Positions 30,007 through 38,270 are shown, counted from the first letter of the stretch. The stretch is DNA of 64,000 nt from Janthinobacterium rivuli (GCF_009208735.1 NZ_WFLJ01000018.1:1-64000), one strand, 5' to 3'. Numbers and translations: made by a program. Notes: generated from the sequence alone by a model not told the origin.

Positions 30007-30608
30007 GGCGTCCCCCTTCGTAAATCAAAAATGCCAGCGGCAGCACCGGGGCGAATGGCATATGCCGCAGGCCTTGCCCTGCGACCGATTCGTCCTTCGC
30101 CGAGACGCGCTCGCAATCATTATTCCGAAAACATGGGTCCAGTATCGAATGCCGTAATCGCTGGTGCAACAAGAATCGGCCTGCCATGCCACTTGGATCA
30201 AGCCTGCCGCGCACTTTGTGTGAGATCAAGGCTGGACACAGGAGCGGGTTCGTGGAAGCTTTAGCAGCTAAAAATTCGGCAATCGACAGCGCATTCATCA
30301 TGCGATAGATGCATTGGCGCGGCCCCGATTTCATTGGTCCTGTTGCTATATCGCCGTCACATGTGCATGCGACTGCAGGCATCTCACGCCATCAATACCT
30401 GTCAGCAATCGTTTTGACCGCCTCCAGGGGGAGCTCTTTCTGTCCACGCGGAAAGGCGCAGCCATCGGAGGGGAAGCGCGCTATTGCCGTGTAGTACTCG
30501 TACAGCAGACTATGAAAATTTGTTGCTGACATTGATCAAGGTCGGCCCAGATGCATGTCAAATGTTCCCACTTGGACGCTGCCTATTGCCGCTGATCAAC
30601 CGCGCTAC

Positions 30609-30830
30609 TTTCGGCATACATTCCTGCTAAATCTGCTCTCGTACCTGCAAAAAAATGGTTCGACCGAGGTATTACCCGGTGATTTAAGCGTTTCAGTCGC
30701 TGCACAGGGCGGAACTACCGTGCTAGTTTCGGTATACATTCCTGCTAAATTTGCTTTCGTACCTGTAAAAAAATGGTTTGGTCGAAGTTGTGTCCGACAA
30801 TTTTTGTGGTTTAGTCGCTGCGCGAAGCGG
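30609..30830 (+). repeat. Tandem duplication, unit about 118 bp, noncoding
   Basis: The segment starting TTTCGGCATACATTCCTGC at 30609 recurs from 30727 as TTTCGGTATACATTCCTGC. The first 55 bases of each copy are nearly identical, differing mainly by C/T transitions; the rest is diverged but alignable up to the shared CAGTCGCTGC/TAGTCGCTGC. No single frame is open in both copies, so a noncoding role (RNA or protein binding) or decayed duplication is more likely than a gene. Confidence 0.6.
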
Positions 30831-30840
30831 GGCAGGATAG

Positions 30841-30875
30841 GTGAAGTTAGCTAACCTTCGGTTAGCTAACTTCAC
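30841..30875. repeat. Perfect 15-bp inverted repeat hairpin
   Basis: GTGAAGTTAGCTAAC (30841-30855), loop CTTCG, GTTAGCTAACTTCAC (30861-30875). Each arm contains the self-complementary decamer GTTAGCTAAC, so the site also offers two copies of a palindromic operator. There is no T tract. It lies about 360 bp before the three-gene operon. Confidence 0.75.
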
Positions 30876-31237
30876 ACCTGCTTATTCGCACTTCGTGCTC
30901 AACGTTGCACTCCAAATTAGACTTTCGAATGAGCATGCATCTACTGCACCTTTGCGTGAGTCCGTGTCCGAATGGCAGACCTCATCCTTGCTCCTTCTTT
31001 TTGCAGATGAAACCATTCGCCAGATTCTTGACTTAAGACATAACAATTGGACTTTGCAAGGCAATAGTTGGGCTCGTTCGGTAGTGAACTGACTTCCATC
31101 AAGCAAGTCTTATTGACAATAATCAATAAATTTGCAATATTGTAAAAATTTGCGCAAAAAGAAACTGTGCGTACATGCTGGACTATGTCCCGTAAGGGGC
31201 AGTGTCCCCACTTCCTTTATCTGATTTGGAACTATTG

Positions 31238-32245
31238 ATGGACATAGGCCTCGCAAAGCTTAACAAACTTGTTGCACACCACGTGGGTAACAAAATTCGC
31301 GATGAGGGAATAACTTTATCTAAGTCCGAGCCAGCTATTACTCCCAGTATCTCCGCGATTATTCTCAAGGACTACTTGGGTGGATTAAAGAGTAGCTGCA
31401 AGGACTTTTCTTTCTATCACGAATCTGACGTCAATCTAAACGAGATGCTCGTCTACGCCGCGGAAATATTCAATAATGAAGAGAACTTTTTCCGTGAATC
31501 TGAGAAGATTGCCAAACATCTCTACAGTAAGACGACTCATCCGAATATAGCTGGAGGTGACCTTTTCGTGATGCTGTTCTCCGGAATTACAATTGGCGCT
31601 AAGATTACCCGAGCCATTGGTATATTCAAGGTTGAGTCGAAGGAAAAATATCTATCGATTAGAAATGAAAATGGCTCGCTGGTTCTGCACGATAACGAAG
31701 GTATTGACCCCAGAGAAATCCAGAAATCGGCATTGATCATCGAGGATGGATTTCACGTTCTCACAGCAGAGCGTGGAAATGCTACTACTGCTTATTGGGT
31801 AGATGACTTCTTAAAAACGAAACCATTTGCTACTGAAAAATCTTCTGCGCAATACATAGGCAAGATTGTTAAGGCAACGGTCAAAGAGATATCAGAACCT
31901 GCCAAGGTCTCCGAATACAAAGACGAATTCCATGCACTGCTGGCTTCCGAAGAGCCGACCCTGGAAAGGTTGATTGCGATAAACAGTCGATTCGTCGGAG
32001 ATGAACGCTCGGAGGAAATCGTCGAAACCACATCTTCGTCAACGGGGCTCAGGCTCGATAGTGGCGCGGTATTGGACCAGAAATCTATACAGAGCGCGGT
32101 AAAGTCCACGTTCAGAAGAATTCGCATCTCTCCTGGCATTGAGTTGCTCTTAAGCGGAAAAAATACCATGCAGTCGGTAAGGAAAGAATCGTCAAAAGAC
32201 GGACGGTATATGACAATCACCATCGACATGGGAGAGAATCGATGA
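31238..32245 (+). CDS. NA37-type nucleoid-associated protein (PF04245-like), first gene of cargo operon
   Basis: A 335-residue protein matching the NA37/YejK nucleoid-associated family in its less-studied branch. The opening AKLNKLVAHHVGNKIRDEGI followed by LSKSEPA, then LNEMLVYAAEIF, FFRESEKIAKHLYSKTTHP and IAGGDLFVMLFSG is the characteristic layout, with QKSALIIEDGFHVLTAERG and AYWVDDFL following. The ATG at 31238 aligns with the family start and has GGAA upstream; a GTG at 31202 would add 12 residues but has poorly placed SD-like bases. The stop overlaps the next start (ATGA). Chromosomal NA37 proteins bind DNA; island members often sit in variable defence regions. A role in recognising or holding foreign DNA is inference. 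Confidence 0.8.
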   Translation: MDIGLAKLNKLVAHHVGNKIRDEGITLSKSEPAITPSISAIILKDYLGGLKSSCKDFSFYHESDVNLNEMLVYAAEIFNNEENFFRESEKIAKHLYSKTTHPNIAGGDLFVMLFSGITIGAKITRAIGIFKVESKEKYLSIRNENGSLVLHDNEGIDPREIQKSALIIEDGFHVLTAERGNATTAYWVDDFLKTKPFATEKSSAQYIGKIVKATVKEISEPAKVSEYKDEFHALLASEEPTLERLIAINSRFVGDERSEEIVETTSSSTGLRLDSGAVLDQKSIQSAVKSTFRRIRISPGIELLLSGKNTMQSVRKESSKDGRYMTITIDMGENR

Positions 32246-33183
32246 GCGGGGAAGACTCCAAGCGGTCCGGCGAAATCGGAGAAAAATTGGCCAAGGCTTT
32301 CTTGGACCTTATCGGCTGGGGAACGAGTTTGCAGTCTGTTTCCATCCAATGCAACGACCAGGATCATAAAACTGCAATGGATAATCAGAGGCGCTCGCAT
32401 GGCAACGATCTGGTATTTATCTACAACAACCCATTTTACGATAGCAGAACAGACATTGTTCATATTTCTGTAAAGAACAACCTGAACGGGTATAGCGAAA
32501 AGGAAAGTGAGCTAAAGGTTGACTTCAAAAATCACTTAGAGGAAGCTAATGCAATTATTTCGTGTGCCCAATATGACTCTGGCCTACGTGATCTGCTTTC
32601 AAAGCACAAAAGCAGAAAGCACAAGGAGCATTCAGGGCTTCTTATTTGGACCAGTTCGGAAAAAGAAACGGCGAACAAGGACATTCTATCAATCATAAAA
32701 AATATAAAGTCGCTGGACGAGAAATGCAACAAGAACGTATATCTCGTAGACGGAGCCAGGTACAACTTCATCCTCAATGCGATCACACACATCAAAGCAG
32801 AAATTGGTATCGAGCAGTTTGATTTTTTCTATCCGGAAACTGGCGGCCTCGTGAATCGCCTTGATGAGCGGTACGGCAGCGTACTTCCATTGGAGTTGAT
32901 AGTTTCGGACATCATCCCTGTCAAGGCGCGCACTTCCGATAAGGAAATACTCTACCTGTACGTTAACCAAGCATTCGAGCAGGACTGCTATCGGCGAATC
33001 TTGTCCCTCTCTCTTGGCTTTGCGGGCGCATGGCCGCATGAGATCCGTATAGGATTTCCAGACTACAACCCGGCCCACCACGCCAATGACGCGGTTGCGT
33101 CTGAGCTTCCTTTCGTCGACCGGAAAAAAAAATTCATCCCATTCTGTTTTAACCCGTCGAATTTAAACGCACTGGAACAATGA
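32242..33183 (+). CDS. Predicted PD-(D/E)XK-like nuclease, second gene of cargo operon
   Basis: A 313-residue protein with no clear close family recognised by eye. The first 80 residues have a restriction-endonuclease-like pattern: helix with SGEIGEKLAKAFLDLIGW (E11/E14), then HGNDLVFIY (D56), then a strand IVHISVKNN with K78. In this fold E-D-xK would be the active site, but the residue two before Lys is Ser, not Glu or Asp, so the motif is degenerate or shifted. The remaining part is a mixed alpha/beta domain. It overlaps both neighbours by 4 nt (ATGA), so the three proteins are probably made in a fixed ratio. The N-terminus recalls GapS4a of the GAPS4 anti-phage system; this is from memory and unverified. 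Confidence 0.6.
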   Translation: MSGEDSKRSGEIGEKLAKAFLDLIGWGTSLQSVSIQCNDQDHKTAMDNQRRSHGNDLVFIYNNPFYDSRTDIVHISVKNNLNGYSEKESELKVDFKNHLEEANAIISCAQYDSGLRDLLSKHKSRKHKEHSGLLIWTSSEKETANKDILSIIKNIKSLDEKCNKNVYLVDGARYNFILNAITHIKAEIGIEQFDFFYPETGGLVNRLDERYGSVLPLELIVSDIIPVKARTSDKEILYLYVNQAFEQDCYRRILSLSLGFAGAWPHEIRIGFPDYNPAHHANDAVASELPFVDRKKKFIPFCFNPSNLNALEQ

Positions 33184-34325
33184 TGTCGGACACAATCAAG
33201 GAAAAAGTAGAGGCCGATAACTGGCTTCCTTATGGCGAACAACTTAGGATATTGCTAGGGAGTGACCACATTTCGTATGGTGAGGTGGCAACGGCGCTGC
33301 GTGGGAAAGGCGTATTTTGCGCTAATTCGGAGAAAAGCAACACAATTCCGATTCTTTCCACGACGATCCTCCGCCCGTTTGAATTCGTTTCATTGCTTGA
33401 AGCCTCTATATCTAGAGAAACTCGCCCCAAAGAGCAGCCACAGGATTTGAAACTCGTATCGGATAGCGCGAACTGGCAAAATAGCCTAAAAGAATTGGCC
33501 GGTGAACTTGTTGACCTCGTGGACCTCGATAACATTCCTGGTGTTACTTTCGCATCTAATCCTACGTTGTCCTTTAGTGGAACCCATAGCGCGACTATCG
33601 AATATGTCATTAATCGGACTGATTACAGTCAGGATCTGCTGGGAAGGGACCTGAATTTTTCTGCGAAGATCCTGCTAGAACAGAAAGATGGCGCGCTGAA
33701 GCTCGAAATCTTGTCACAACACTCTTCGAAGGAAACCGGAAAAATAAACGAGCAACTGCTGAAGTCAGTAACACAGAGGCTAAAGAAAGACGGGATCAGC
33801 GACAACAGTGAGCCGAGAAAGATACTCTTCAAGTCGTTCGACAACAAGAACAGAATTCTATTCATGCTAAAGTTGGCGGCGGCTTTCGGTGCCAATAAAG
33901 GCCTAGGGGTTATCGTTGATGTGAACATCCGCAGGAACGAATCCAAGGAGTCGCTGCCTGATGATCCAGGGATCAAGTGGATGGAAGGAACGATGCGGAA
34001 TCTCAAGATAGACGGAGATAAGCTGAACGATATCTCAATATTCTCGTCCGAGGACTATTTCGAATACTTCTTCGTTACGAAGTTGGTAGTGGACTACGAA
34101 TTCGAGATGGCCCAGAATTCTGGAACGTGCACGTTGATATACAGCTTTGACAAGACGCGAAACTTTGCGAGAATAATGAGCGCTCCATTTATCTATTCTA
34201 TCGACAAATTTACCGTTAAGGGAAATACGAGCTCTAAGGTTTCAACGTTTGTGAAAAACGAGCTCGCTGCAAACCTCCGATCGAAGATCGACGTGCTATT
34301 TGCAGAGTTGATGATCAAAGACTAG
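33180..34325 (+). CDS. Unrecognised protein, third gene of cargo operon
   Basis: A 381-residue protein. Its start ATG at 33180 overlaps the previous stop (ATGATG; 33183 is an equally possible start). The first 85 residues look like a small helical or DNA-binding module (NWLPYGEQLRILLGSDHISYGEVATALRG split around position 35). The rest alternates strands and charged helices (LGVIVDVNIRRNES, EYFFVTKLVVDYEFEMA, FVKNELAANLRSKIDVLF). There is no signal peptide or transmembrane segment. As partner of a predicted nuclease and a nucleoid-type protein it may be the sensor or regulator; no function is shown. It could correspond to GapS4b if the second gene is GapS4a-like. Confidence 0.65.
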   Translation: MMSDTIKEKVEADNWLPYGEQLRILLGSDHISYGEVATALRGKGVFCANSEKSNTIPILSTTILRPFEFVSLLEASISRETRPKEQPQDLKLVSDSANWQNSLKELAGELVDLVDLDNIPGVTFASNPTLSFSGTHSATIEYVINRTDYSQDLLGRDLNFSAKILLEQKDGALKLEILSQHSSKETGKINEQLLKSVTQRLKKDGISDNSEPRKILFKSFDNKNRILFMLKLAAAFGANKGLGVIVDVNIRRNESKESLPDDPGIKWMEGTMRNLKIDGDKLNDISIFSSEDYFEYFFVTKLVVDYEFEMAQNSGTCTLIYSFDKTRNFARIMSAPFIYSIDKFTVKGNTSSKVSTFVKNELAANLRSKIDVLFAELMIKD

Positions 34326-35106
34326 GCTCCCTGAGGAATATCATCGGATTGCCATGATTGTGGAAGCTGGCAGACACTGGTTTAGACGTTGTTATTATAG
34401 AATCGTTGACCAGATCCGCCCTTGATTGCCCGGCTAACCAGGGCCGGGTCGATGAAATCAATATCACATTGGTGTAATGCCCGTGATGTTCTAATTTTTT
34501 GACGCCTAACATGCCCAAGGACGAGGGTCACAAGGACGAGGGTCAGGTCCATCATTTGGACACGAACTCATGCATTGGATGGCTTGAAACTATTGTGATT
34601 GTTCAGTAGCTCTGCAGTTAACTCGATAGGATTGGCGCCGAATGCGCGTTGGGGAGGGTGAGCGTGCTGTGTCCTTGCTTGCGTAGCGTTCAAAATGGCA
34701 GACCTGCCCCCCACTCCTGTTTCAGAGGGATTTCATGGCAGAGATGGAGCGTGGAACAGGCTACGGGAAAGAACTGGAACTGCTGCACTTTATCGCATCA
34801 GATGTCGACGCCATGCACTCCTTGCATTGTGCGATAGTCAAGTAAATTCGGGCATCTGTGGCCCTATGTCTGAGTCCCTGTCCGAATGACGGACCTGACA
34901 CCGTCACGCTTGATCCCGTCTCGCTCGTTCATATCGAAACTCGATAAAGTGCTGCTTTTTGATTGAGTCTCTTCGTTCTGCATCCGGTCAGAAACGGACC
35001 TAAAAAAGTATAAAAAACAGCCTGTTATCCATTTAATCTAAGTTGCTGAAAAATAATTATGCTGCGCAAAGTTAAAAAATTTTAAATTAGACTAAAAGAA
35101 AATAAT
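34326..35106. other. 780-bp gap between island cargo units
   Basis: No gene is supported. It contains a tandem 15-bp repeat (34516-34545), short scattered copies of a motif like GTCCGAATGACGGACCTGAC (about 34880, with a partial copy near 34695), and a very AT-rich segment from 35000 that probably holds the promoter of the GGDEF/TPR gene. It looks like a joint between separately acquired modules. Confidence 0.45.
34516..34545 (+). repeat. Perfect tandem 15-bp repeat
   Basis: CAAGGACGAGGGTCA occurs at 34516-34530 and again immediately at 34531-34545. It is followed by GGTCC, giving GGGTCAGGTCC. It could be a slippage product or part of a decayed insertion. Confidence 0.7.
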
Positions 35107-37395
35107 ATGAAACTTGAAAAATTACGCTTCTTAAGTGTTGAGATAAAAAAAGAAATTGGGAATGATATTGTTGCATTTTTAATTTATTATAAATTTAATA
35201 AAATTTGGAATATTCTTGACGATGTGAGGCAGATTAGTCCCGCAGAAATATTATCTCTTGAAAAGGCTCAATCTGAATCGATCGCCTACCACGCAACTAG
35301 TGATCGGGCTTCTTGGTTTTCATTGCCAGAATTAGATTGTGTTGTCATGGCACTATTTTCCAGCTCACCTAGAATCGCCACAAGAAAAGCAATAAAAGAA
35401 AGAATATCTATATCCATTGAACATGCGGCTAATGCATTCAAGGTTACACATAACTCTCTTACGTTACTATTAGGTAAAGAAGCTTTTGAGCTGCAGCTAA
35501 GTAAGTCAATTGAGCAATTTTCTAACCCTTTGGGCCTTCATACCGAAGGCCAAGAGAGTTCTCCGCCGACCAATTTGGCGGTTATTGCAATGGATATTGA
35601 TTATTTTAAACAAGTAAATGATACTTACGGTCACTTGTATGGAGATCAAGTTCTGAAGACTTTCGGTGTGAGGCTTGAAAGAACTGCCCAAAGTATTGAG
35701 CAGAATACAGAAAGCCGCGTAAAAATATACGTAGGTCACCCGTCGGGAGAAGAATTCCTTGTATTGATAGTTGGCAGTTTCAGTCGAGATGATATTGCAG
35801 AATGGGCTAATCAATTTAGAACTCGAATTGCTGATGAACCACTGCCATCAGACAGTGAATGGGGCAAGCTCACGAGTTATGAGAACCTATCCATGATTAC
35901 TTTACCCCCGCTTGCAGAGCGCTCCATAACTGCAAGCGTTGGTGTCTCAATTCATACCGCTTCAGTAAAGTTTTCAGCTGAAGATGGTTATAGCAAATCT
36001 TTATTAGATCGCGCAGACACTGCTCTTTATCGCGCAAAAAGTGCTGGGCGAAATCAGGTTATATTATTTGATGATATACTTGGGTCCTGTGGCCGTGTTT
36101 TGGAACAAGACAGACATACAAGAATTATAGCCGTTGACATCGGGTCAAGTATCGGGGTTACTCTGGGGCAGGAATTTAGAGTTTACCCAGCCGGACTGAA
36201 TGGGAAAAGAAAATTCTTTATGTCCGATGGAAGATCAAAGCGTACTATCGGATTTTATCCAAAAGTCGAGCTGACCAGAATTACTATTTTTAACGTTCAA
36301 CCAGAATTGTCATTTGCTTTTATTTCAGACATTAACGAGCAATCTATTGATATTGACGTAGGAGCTGAGCTTGAAGCTATACCTGCCGGTAGTATAGGAC
36401 GCATCGTTCCTTATGTTTCGAAATTTTTGGCCGCAGACTTGGAGTCGTACAATGCAGGAGATGCTGGTGAATTAAAAGATTTCATACATCGTGAAGTAGC
36501 AAATAATAAACATCCTTTCTCAATAACAATGTTCTTCTCGAGAGATGGCATCTATCAGAAAAAATATGGGTCTGCCGCAGTAAACATTGCCCGCAAAAAA
36601 CTATATAGGGAAGCTTTAAATTTCTTTCATTCCGAGAGTTACATTAGAATTCTGGATAAGTCAACCTTATGTGTGGCTGGAGCGAATTCAACGTATAAGG
36701 AAGAAAATATTCTACAATTTGTCGAAAAAATTTCTTCCGAATTTTTAGAAATAGGTTTAACGATAGGTGTCTTCTGTAACGCTGACGCAGAAAAATCACC
36801 AAAAAATTATAATGAGAAATTGGATGAAATGTATTCTGTTGAATTTTCTCAGTTTGCCGCGTCCGAATATAGAGAAGTTTCAAAAAATAATGTTTGTCAT
36901 TTTAGTTATGCGATGGCGGAGCATATTCTTTCCAAGCAACGCGACTTAAAACTATTTGCGGAAGCACAAGCTGACTATGAGAAATTTAGAGGGTTTGGAT
37001 TGGAAGGCCCTAGGTTATGTAACCTTGGAGGGTTGATTTATAGTGCTCAGGGAAAAGACGAATTGGCTGCTGAACAATTTGAAATTTCAATGAAACGAGA
37101 TTCGAGTAATATAATTTATAAAACAAATTTTGCGACATGCTGTGTGAAATTTGGCGAAATTGATAAGCCATTGAATTTGCTTAACTCAGTAGACGAGAAT
37201 AAGATTCTTGAATTGAAGAAAATACATTTGTATGGATTTTTTGTGTATGGGGTATTACTGGCAAAAGCTAAGTTCAATAAATCGATTGAATTTAGATTGG
37301 ATCGATTGGAAATTTTTAAAAATAACATTGATGCTCTACTGGAATTTCAAAAAAGCAATAAAGCATATTATGATCTATTAGTTTCTTCCTTTTAG
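35107..37395 (+). CDS. GGDEF-domain protein with second palm-like domain and TPR tail
   Basis: A 762-residue soluble protein, very AT-rich against the host. After a helical N-terminus (1-150) comes a GGDEF domain (about 155-322): IAMDIDYFKQVNDTYGHLYGD with metal-binding D163/D165, a signature loop SGEEF (213-217) in place of GGDEF/GGEEF, TASVGVSI, and RADTALYRAKSAGRNQV. The RxxD inhibitory site is absent (RVKI). A beta-rich segment (about 335-435) follows. Residues 468-558 again look like a cyclase palm without catalytic acids (FSITMFFSRDG, SYIRILDKSTLCVAG, EIGLTIGVF). Residues about 635-700 resemble TPR repeats. It may make a nucleotide second messenger; activity and signal are unproven. Confidence 0.8.
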   Translation: MKLEKLRFLSVEIKKEIGNDIVAFLIYYKFNKIWNILDDVRQISPAEILSLEKAQSESIAYHATSDRASWFSLPELDCVVMALFSSSPRIATRKAIKERISISIEHAANAFKVTHNSLTLLLGKEAFELQLSKSIEQFSNPLGLHTEGQESSPPTNLAVIAMDIDYFKQVNDTYGHLYGDQVLKTFGVRLERTAQSIEQNTESRVKIYVGHPSGEEFLVLIVGSFSRDDIAEWANQFRTRIADEPLPSDSEWGKLTSYENLSMITLPPLAERSITASVGVSIHTASVKFSAEDGYSKSLLDRADTALYRAKSAGRNQVILFDDILGSCGRVLEQDRHTRIIAVDIGSSIGVTLGQEFRVYPAGLNGKRKFFMSDGRSKRTIGFYPKVELTRITIFNVQPELSFAFISDINEQSIDIDVGAELEAIPAGSIGRIVPYVSKFLAADLESYNAGDAGELKDFIHREVANNKHPFSITMFFSRDGIYQKKYGSAAVNIARKKLYREALNFFHSESYIRILDKSTLCVAGANSTYKEENILQFVEKISSEFLEIGLTIGVFCNADAEKSPKNYNEKLDEMYSVEFSQFAASEYREVSKNNVCHFSYAMAEHILSKQRDLKLFAEAQADYEKFRGFGLEGPRLCNLGGLIYSAQGKDELAAEQFEISMKRDSSNIIYKTNFATCCVKFGEIDKPLNLLNSVDENKILELKKIHLYGFFVYGVLLAKAKFNKSIEFRLDRLEIFKNNIDALLEFQKSNKAYYDLLVSSF

Positions 37396-37468
37396 TAGAA
37401 CGTCCATTACGTGATAGTAGGCTAGAGTGGGCTAGGGGCAGTTCCGGCAATCGGCCAATTTTCTATCT

Positions 37469-37538
37469 GAAATGGCGGAATGCCGGAACTGACTCCGTTG
37501 CTCGAAATGGCTGAATACCTGAACCGACCCCGTTGTTC
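37469..37538 (+). repeat. Imperfect tandem 35-bp repeat
   Basis: Unit 1 (37469-37503) and unit 2 (37504-37538) both begin GAAATGGC and end GTTG(C/T)TC, with CCGGAACTGACTCC versus CCTGAACCGACCCC between them. Noncoding, near the right end of the island. Confidence 0.6.
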
Positions 37539-37813
37539 TGCGAATCGCCCGATTGCTGCCACTGCGCGGAGGCGACGCGTGCCAAGGGCAGGCGCTCCCC
37601 GCCTGGTTTTGCTGGGACAGGCGGTTGCGCTCGGTCATTTCAAGTGGTCTTCATTTCAATGGTGATGAAACCCAGTTAATTATTTTCCAAGTCTAAATGG
37701 CAACGAGTCCGCAGCCAATACCGGACGATCAATTTCGACTGATTGTTGTCGGTAATTCTGCGATATCGGATTAATCCGCACCCCATAAAAACAATTTATC
37801 CCGAGGCCATGAT

Positions 37814-38033
37814 ATGAATTTGAAAAATTTTTCTCTCCGCTGCTGTGGTGTCTGCAGGTATGTTTATGCCGGTGGTTGGCGTTTTAGCAGGGACTCCGTC
37901 GAACCTTGATCCAACCGAGTCTGCCTTCCGTGCTCTGTACAAGGAGCTGGTAGAAACCAATACCACTTTTTCCGCAGGCAGTTGCACGCTGGCGGCGGAA
38001 CGCCTTAGCAAGCATTTGGCTGTGGCAGGATAG
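37814..38033 (+). pseudogene. Fragment of an M20-family peptidase gene, frameshifted
   Basis: The ATG at 37814 begins MNLKNFSL, then the sense frame shifts by one. The other frame continues VVSAGMFMPVVGVLAG (signal peptide), then DPTESAFRALYKELVETN and TTFSAGSCTLAAERLSKHLAV, the usual start of exported M20/M25/M40 peptidases. It stops at 38031-38033 after about 70 codons of a protein that is normally several hundred residues. A single-base loss near 37834-37842 explains the frameshift. It is a remnant, presumably left by an earlier insertion or deletion at the island's right end. Confidence 0.7.
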
Positions 38034-38170
38034 CCGTTGAGCTTGTCTTGGGATGTGGGCACTGCCCCCCCCCTGAGTCCATAAACGAATGGTCCGCAAC
38101 GGGGCGTAACCGGACTGTGCAATTTAAAACTCTGTTAATTGTTATATTTCAAAAAAGAAGATGAGTCTAA

Positions 38171-38262
38171 TTGGGGGGCATAATTTGGGGCACGTTACTG
38201 CTGCACTTGGGTGAATATCAATAAGAGTAACGAGCGCTTTCATTGATAGGAATCCCCTCTCG
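38171..38262. other. Candidate right end (attR region) of the island
   Basis: Direct repeats TTGGGGGGCA (38171-38180) and TTTGGGGCAC (38184-38193) resemble the G-rich element GGGGGGCATT at 27621-27630 near the left end. At 38250-38261 GAATCCCCTCTC resembles the tRNA-Ser 3' segment GAATCCCCCTCTC (27479-27491), one C short. The aceA terminator starts right after. This is the best candidate for the distal attachment site, but the core repeat is short and imperfect. Confidence 0.4.
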
Positions 38263-38270
38263 GCACACGC

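Larger units (their letters stand above)
30007..31237. other. 1.2-kb region without a convincing gene
   Basis: No reading frame here has a good start, ribosome-binding site and recognisable product. The region holds the AlpA promoter side (from 30007), a duplicated 118-bp segment (30609-30830), a perfect 15-bp stem hairpin (30841-30875) and the AT-rich promoter region of the following operon. A short motif TGTCCGAATGGCAGACC at about 30965 recurs in altered form in the gap after the operon. Confidence 0.5.
27488..38262 (+). mobile_element. Integrative element (about 10.8 kb) in the 3' end of tRNA-Ser
   Basis: The left boundary is the tRNA-Ser 3' end. The element encodes an integrase (27719-29008), a second Arm-domain protein and AlpA, the usual P4-like mobility set. 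Composition drops sharply: the cargo from about 30.9 to 37.4 kb is AT-rich while both flanks are GC-rich. The right end is proposed near 38250-38261, where GAATCCCCTCTC resembles tRNA bases GAATCCCCCTCTC (one C fewer), next to G-rich direct repeats. Cargo: a three-gene nuclease-type operon and a GGDEF/TPR protein. No conjugation genes are present, so it would need a helper. The right boundary is uncertain; the left is firm. Confidence 0.8.

Noticed and set aside
29963-30382. 139-codon frame overlapping alpA on the same strand
   Set aside because: No ribosome-binding site, no domain, overlaps AlpA in another frame.
30555-30854. 99-codon frame across the tandem repeat
   Set aside because: The frame is not kept between the two repeat copies and has no ribosome-binding site; treated as noncoding repeat.
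30841-30875. Hairpin considered as an integron attC site
   Set aside because: The arms do not match the R-box consensus GTTRRRY/RYYYAAC and there is no integron integrase.
30007-31237. Region considered as a retron or other RT-associated RNA locus
   Set aside because: No reverse transcriptase gene anywhere in the element.
31202-31237. GTG start at 31202 for the NA37-type gene
   Set aside because: AAGGGG is only 2 nt upstream, and the ATG at 31238 matches the usual family N-terminus.
34695-34889. 64-codon + strand frame in the gap after the operon
   Set aside because: No ribosome-binding site, no family, Arg-rich shadow-like product.
27488-38262. Search for a CRISPR array among the island repeats
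   Set aside because: Repeats are only paired or tandem, of unequal length and without regular spacers; no cas genes.
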